Shown here in pieces: positions 61,209 through 64,000 of a stretch of DNA of 64,000 bases. The translations under genes and the position numbers were made by a program. Source of the stretch: Brevibacterium zhoupengii (GTDB lineage Bacteria > Actinomycetota > Actinomycetes > Actinomycetales > Brevibacteriaceae); NCBI RefSeq assembly GCF_021117425.1, contig NZ_CP088298.1, forward strand, positions 4,092,001-4,156,000, in the 5' to 3' direction. Below the pieces are notes generated by a model. It saw only the letters and a program-made list of their open reading frames with translations. It was not told where the DNA came from and searched no databases. Numbering within the stretch: the first letter of the stretch is position 1; every line of letters begins with the position of its first letter.

Positions 61209-62198
61209 ATGCGAGCACTACTGCTTGATGCGACCGGCAGCCCTGACACTCTCCGTATGGGAGAACTCCCCACCCCCGAGCCAGGCAAAGGTGAAGTTCG
61301 AGTCAAGCTCGAGGCATGCGGCCTCAACCCTTCGGACTACCAGCGCGCCGAATACGGGGTACCCGATTGGGAATGGCCTGCTGTCCTCGGACTCGATGTC
61401 GTCGGTGTCATCGACGAGCTGGGCGAAGGAGTCACCGACTTCGAGGTCGGAACACGCGTCGCCTATAACGGGGACATTCGAGCTCGTGGCGGTTTCGCGG
61501 AGTTTACGATCGTTGACGGGGTGGTACTCGCACCGGTGCCCGAAGGAGTCAGTTCGACGCAGGCAGCGGCACTGCCATCTGCAGGACTCACTGCCTACCA
61601 GTCGATAGTGCGACGGCTTCGAGTCGACGCCGATGACACAGTTCTCATCACCGGTGGAGCCGGTGGAGTGGGCGGCTTCGCCGTCCAACTCGCACATGCC
61701 ACCGGCGCGCATGTATTCGCCACAGAGGGAAGCCGCAACCTCGACCGAGTGCGCGAGCTGGGTGCAGAAGCTGTCATCGACTTCGCCGCAGAGAACATTT
61801 CAGAACGGGTCTTGGAGTTGACCGACGGCCGAGGTGTCGACGTAATTCTCGACACCATCGGCACAGAATCTGCTACAGCGAATCTCGCCCTCCTCGCCTT
61901 TGAGGGGCGACTCGCCTCGACCGCAGGTCGTCCCGATATGGGCGATCTCGCACCATTCAGCGTCGGTCCGGCAGTACATGAGATCGCTCTCGGTGCGGCA
62001 CATACGACTGGCGACCTGCGCGCACGAAGAGAACTCGCGACCATGCTGAGCGAACTGCTCGCTCTCGTCAATGATGGAACCATTGACGCAATGGTGTCCC
62101 GCACCGTTTCCATCAACGAAGTGCCTGAGGCGCTGACTCAGCTCGCAAATCGCAAAGCGAGTGGAAAGTTTGTGATGGATCTCACCGAAACGGAGTGA
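61209..62198 (+). CDS. NADP-dependent quinone oxidoreductase-like (zinc-free MDR family)
   Basis: A 329-residue medium-chain dehydrogenase/reductase. N-terminal GEVRVKLEACGLNPSDYQRA, LGLDVVGVIDELGEGVTDFE, the NADP loop VLITGGAGGVGGFAVQLAHA and the end NRKASGKFVMDLTETE match quinone oxidoreductases. Zinc-binding Cys/His are absent, as expected for this branch. GAAAGGA lies 7 bases before the ATG. It is intact, following the fused pseudogene by 47 bases, and may once have been part of the TetR-controlled transcript. It would reduce quinones or alpha,beta-unsaturated carbonyls with NADPH; exact substrate unknown. Confidence 0.88.
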   Translation: MRALLLDATGSPDTLRMGELPTPEPGKGEVRVKLEACGLNPSDYQRAEYGVPDWEWPAVLGLDVVGVIDELGEGVTDFEVGTRVAYNGDIRARGGFAEFTIVDGVVLAPVPEGVSSTQAAALPSAGLTAYQSIVRRLRVDADDTVLITGGAGGVGGFAVQLAHATGAHVFATEGSRNLDRVRELGAEAVIDFAAENISERVLELTDGRGVDVILDTIGTESATANLALLAFEGRLASTAGRPDMGDLAPFSVGPAVHEIALGAAHTTGDLRARRELATMLSELLALVNDGTIDAMVSRTVSINEVPEALTQLANRKASGKFVMDLTETE

Positions 62199-62325
62199 TC
62201 GCCGTCCGCGCTATCATCACCGCCGAGGCAGCGACGGTTCTCTACCCTGAAGGGCGCAGTCGTTTCCGCCATCGCCGGTGATGGGCACGTGCTCCTGAAA
62301 TGCATGGTGTAAGCAGGCATCTGAG

Positions 62326-62540
62326 TCAATGAGTAGCCTCCGCTACGTCGACGACGACACGCACGGCCTCCCCGCTGCGCAGCGCCTCGATCACAGTGCC
62401 GATCTCGGCCAAGGGGGTAGCGATGCGACACCTGCTCAGCCAGATCGAGTCGTCCCTGTTCGGCCAGCTGTACGATGTTCGGCATGTCGACAAACGGATC
62501 GCAGGCACCATTGAGAGCGCCGGAGATGGTGAGATGGCGG
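62326..62540 (-). pseudogene. C-terminal remnant of an alcohol/quinone dehydrogenase
   Basis: The minus strand reads LTISGALNGACDPFVDMPNI and VQLAEQGRLDLAEQVSHR; the frame then shifts and ends PLAEIGTVIEALRSGEAVRV and VVDVAEATH with a stop at 62326. This is the last 70 or so residues of an MDR dehydrogenase, with one frameshift and no N-terminal part. It faces the intact quinone oxidoreductase gene. The rest of 62,199-62,760 holds no gene that I can support. Confidence 0.68.
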
Positions 62541-62762
62541 TGAATGACGGACCTTCCGAGGCTCTCTCCTGTGGGCATGGCACTAGCGCAAGTCGAGAGA
62601 TGGTCATATGTTCGGCCGGAAAATTTTAGATCGACTGTTCCAGGAATGGACACGCTGGAGACGGGACTAAAAGCAAAGACACCGCTTATTCAACGATGAA
62701 CAGTGAGAGCAGATTGTGCTACTCGGGCCTTCAAACACCAGTAAAAGACCCAGACAACATGC

Positions 62763-62802
62763 GTTAGCGGCACACCCGCAATCTTACAGGTGTGCCGCTA
62801 AC
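62763..62802. terminator. Perfect 14-bp hairpin after the FAD oxidoreductase gene
   Basis: GTTAGCGGCACACC (62763-62776) and GGTGTGCCGCTAAC (62789-62802) pair completely with a 12-base loop. It begins 7 bases past the stop of the leftward FAD oxidoreductase (62809), so it is a good terminator for that gene although no long U-tract follows. Confidence 0.75.
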
Positions 62803-62808
62803 GTCGAG

Positions 62809-64000
62809 TCAGGATGTCACTCGAACTTGCGAATTCGAACCCGCATCGCGATAGATTGACTCGTATTCGCTGAGCGATTGCCGCCGGACGTCCTCGCTGC
62901 TCAGCATCCCGGGTCCGAATCGGTCGAGGGCAAACCCAGAGATTGAGCTGGGCCGCTGGCCCGTCGTCAGCCACTCGGCCATGTCCGCACCGAGGGCGGG
63001 AGACACCGAGAGGCCCATGACGTTGCAGCCCGTCATGAAATAGGCACCGGAAGCCGTCTCCAGCTCATCGATGATGTAGCTGCCGTCCGGGGTCATGGTG
63101 ACCATCCCCCCGCGCATTGTGCGAACCGTCGAATCAGCGACTCCCGGAAACAGGCCCGAGATTTTGCCGAGTGCCAACTCGATCGCCCGGCCGTCCAGGG
63201 GCGTGTCCGCGGTACGATCCGGCAGAGACTTTACCGAAAACTCCATCGGTTGCGGCTCGTACGTTCCGAACATGAGATCCTTGCCCACGGGCCGAGCATA
63301 GATAGCATCATCGACGACACGCACTGAGGGAAGCCCAAACCGGATGCCGGAAATTTTCTGCCTGATCGAATACTGGTGACGCACGTGGATAAGCGGCAAA
63401 TCCAGTCCAACCGACCGGCCCAGCAGTTCGCTGGTCCAGGCTCCCGCTGCGATGACCACCGAGGCAGCAGATTCGATTCCGTCGGTGGTGCGCACGCCTG
63501 TGACCCGTCCTGAAGAAACCTCCAAGTTTGTGACGTCGACTCCGAATCTGAATTCCACACCCGCACGAGTGGCTGCTTCGTACATCGATGATGCCAGATC
63601 AGCCGCTTCGAAGTAGATGTCGTCGGGGGCATACCAGGCTGCGGTTGCCGCAGAGGAATCGGTGTGCGGGGCCAGTCGACCTGCTTCAGCTAGGTCGATC
63701 ATGCCGACTCGTGCGCCGAGCTTCGTTGCCCGCTGAACTTCACGTTGCAACTGTTCGGCCGACCAGTCCTGCAGTGCGTATTTGATGCTGCCCGCTTGGT
63801 GGTAGACAAGCGGTACACCGGTTCGAGCTTCGAATTCGATGATGTCACCGATGCTACGATGCATAAGCGATCCCATCGCTGGATCCGTTTGCGCGATGAC
63901 GGATTGTCCCGCGGCAAGCGAGGAGGTCTGCCTTCCAGGGCCGACCCGATCAATCACCAGAACTGTCTGGCCCCGTCGGCGGAGATTCTCGGCGACACTC
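62809..64000 (-). CDS. FAD-dependent oxidoreductase, DAO family (5' end outside the window)
   Basis: An open frame of 397 codons from the right edge to TGA at 62809. It enters in the first FAD-binding region (LRRRGQTVLVIDRVGPGRQT), so about 20-30 N-terminal residues including the first glycine loop are outside. SSLAAGQSVIAQTD, AASVVIAAGAWTSELLGRSV, HVRHQYSIRQKISG and GMVTMTPDGSYIIDELETAS fit the DAO group of glycine, sarcosine, dimethylglycine and D-amino-acid oxidases. The C-terminal YFMTGCNVMGLSVSPALGAD is the closing FAD contact. It oxidises a secondary or primary amine of an amino acid; which one is not evident. Confidence 0.85.
   Translation of the reverse strand, partial: SVAENLRRRGQTVLVIDRVGPGRQTSSLAAGQSVIAQTDPAMGSLMHRSIGDIIEFEARTGVPLVYHQAGSIKYALQDWSAEQLQREVQRATKLGARVGMIDLAEAGRLAPHTDSSAATAAWYAPDDIYFEAADLASSMYEAATRAGVEFRFGVDVTNLEVSSGRVTGVRTTDGIESAASVVIAAGAWTSELLGRSVGLDLPLIHVRHQYSIRQKISGIRFGLPSVRVVDDAIYARPVGKDLMFGTYEPQPMEFSVKSLPDRTADTPLDGRAIELALGKISGLFPGVADSTVRTMRGGMVTMTPDGSYIIDELETASGAYFMTGCNVMGLSVSPALGADMAEWLTTGQRPSSISGFALDRFGPGMLSSEDVRRQSLSEYESIYRDAGSNSQVRVTS

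Overview
The window looks like the chromosome of a high-GC Gram-positive bacterium of the Actinomycetota, most likely Micrococcales and Brevibacterium-like. The genus is a guess from overall gene style. The class rests on the M. tuberculosis-like bifunctional dCTP deaminase, an LPXTG wall protein, the CopD-CtaG fusion, a GabD2-type dehydrogenase and frequent GTG starts. I recognised no rRNA, tRNA or CRISPR array.

Positions 1-35,265 are ordinary core chromosome. In order they hold: dcd; an LPXTG surface protein followed by a pseudo-ATPase with no catalytic motifs; an anchored exported protein; a thioredoxin-NHL protein; a YggS-type PLP protein; a hydroxyisobutyrate dehydrogenase divergent from a LysR regulator; 3-hydroxybutyrate dehydrogenase with an MHS transporter; CopD-CtaG; HU; the cysteine-free ribosomal set rpmB-rpmG-rpsN; a branched-chain 2-oxoacid dehydrogenase operon (E1alpha-E1beta-E2); a tightly overlapping operon of a WXG100-like hairpin protein, an unknown protein and a GYSQGG hydrolase; purB; a hydrolase and MHS transporter; an ALO-type FAD oxidase overlapping a PLP deaminase/aldolase-like gene; succinate-semialdehyde dehydrogenase; a penicillin-binding protein; and an orphan CitB-type response regulator.

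From about 35,270 to 62,600 the sequence is a mosaic: visibly more AT-rich, with decayed IS elements (two ISL3-family remnants, one IS481-family pseudogene), two wrecked nucleotidyltransferase toxin-like genes beside an intact small partner, and truncated or fused transporter and alcohol dehydrogenase genes. Three intact catabolic gene sets sit among the debris, each with its own regulator family. Set A is PucR, aldehyde dehydrogenase, amino-acid permease, hydroxyacid dehydrogenase and a SelA-like PLP enzyme. Set B is RpiR, hydroxyacid dehydrogenase, aldehyde dehydrogenase, a DUF3100-type membrane protein and a gamma-glutamyltransferase-like enzyme. Set C is Lrp, homoserine dehydrogenase, aldehyde dehydrogenase and aspartase.

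Set C reads as an oxidative route homoserine -> aspartate semialdehyde -> aspartate -> fumarate + ammonia; this is inferred from gene content. Sets A and B share a hydroxyacid dehydrogenase plus aldehyde dehydrogenase core, suggesting hydroxyacid -> semialdehyde -> acid chemistry on unknown substrates. The window ends inside a FAD-dependent amine/amino-acid oxidase-type gene.
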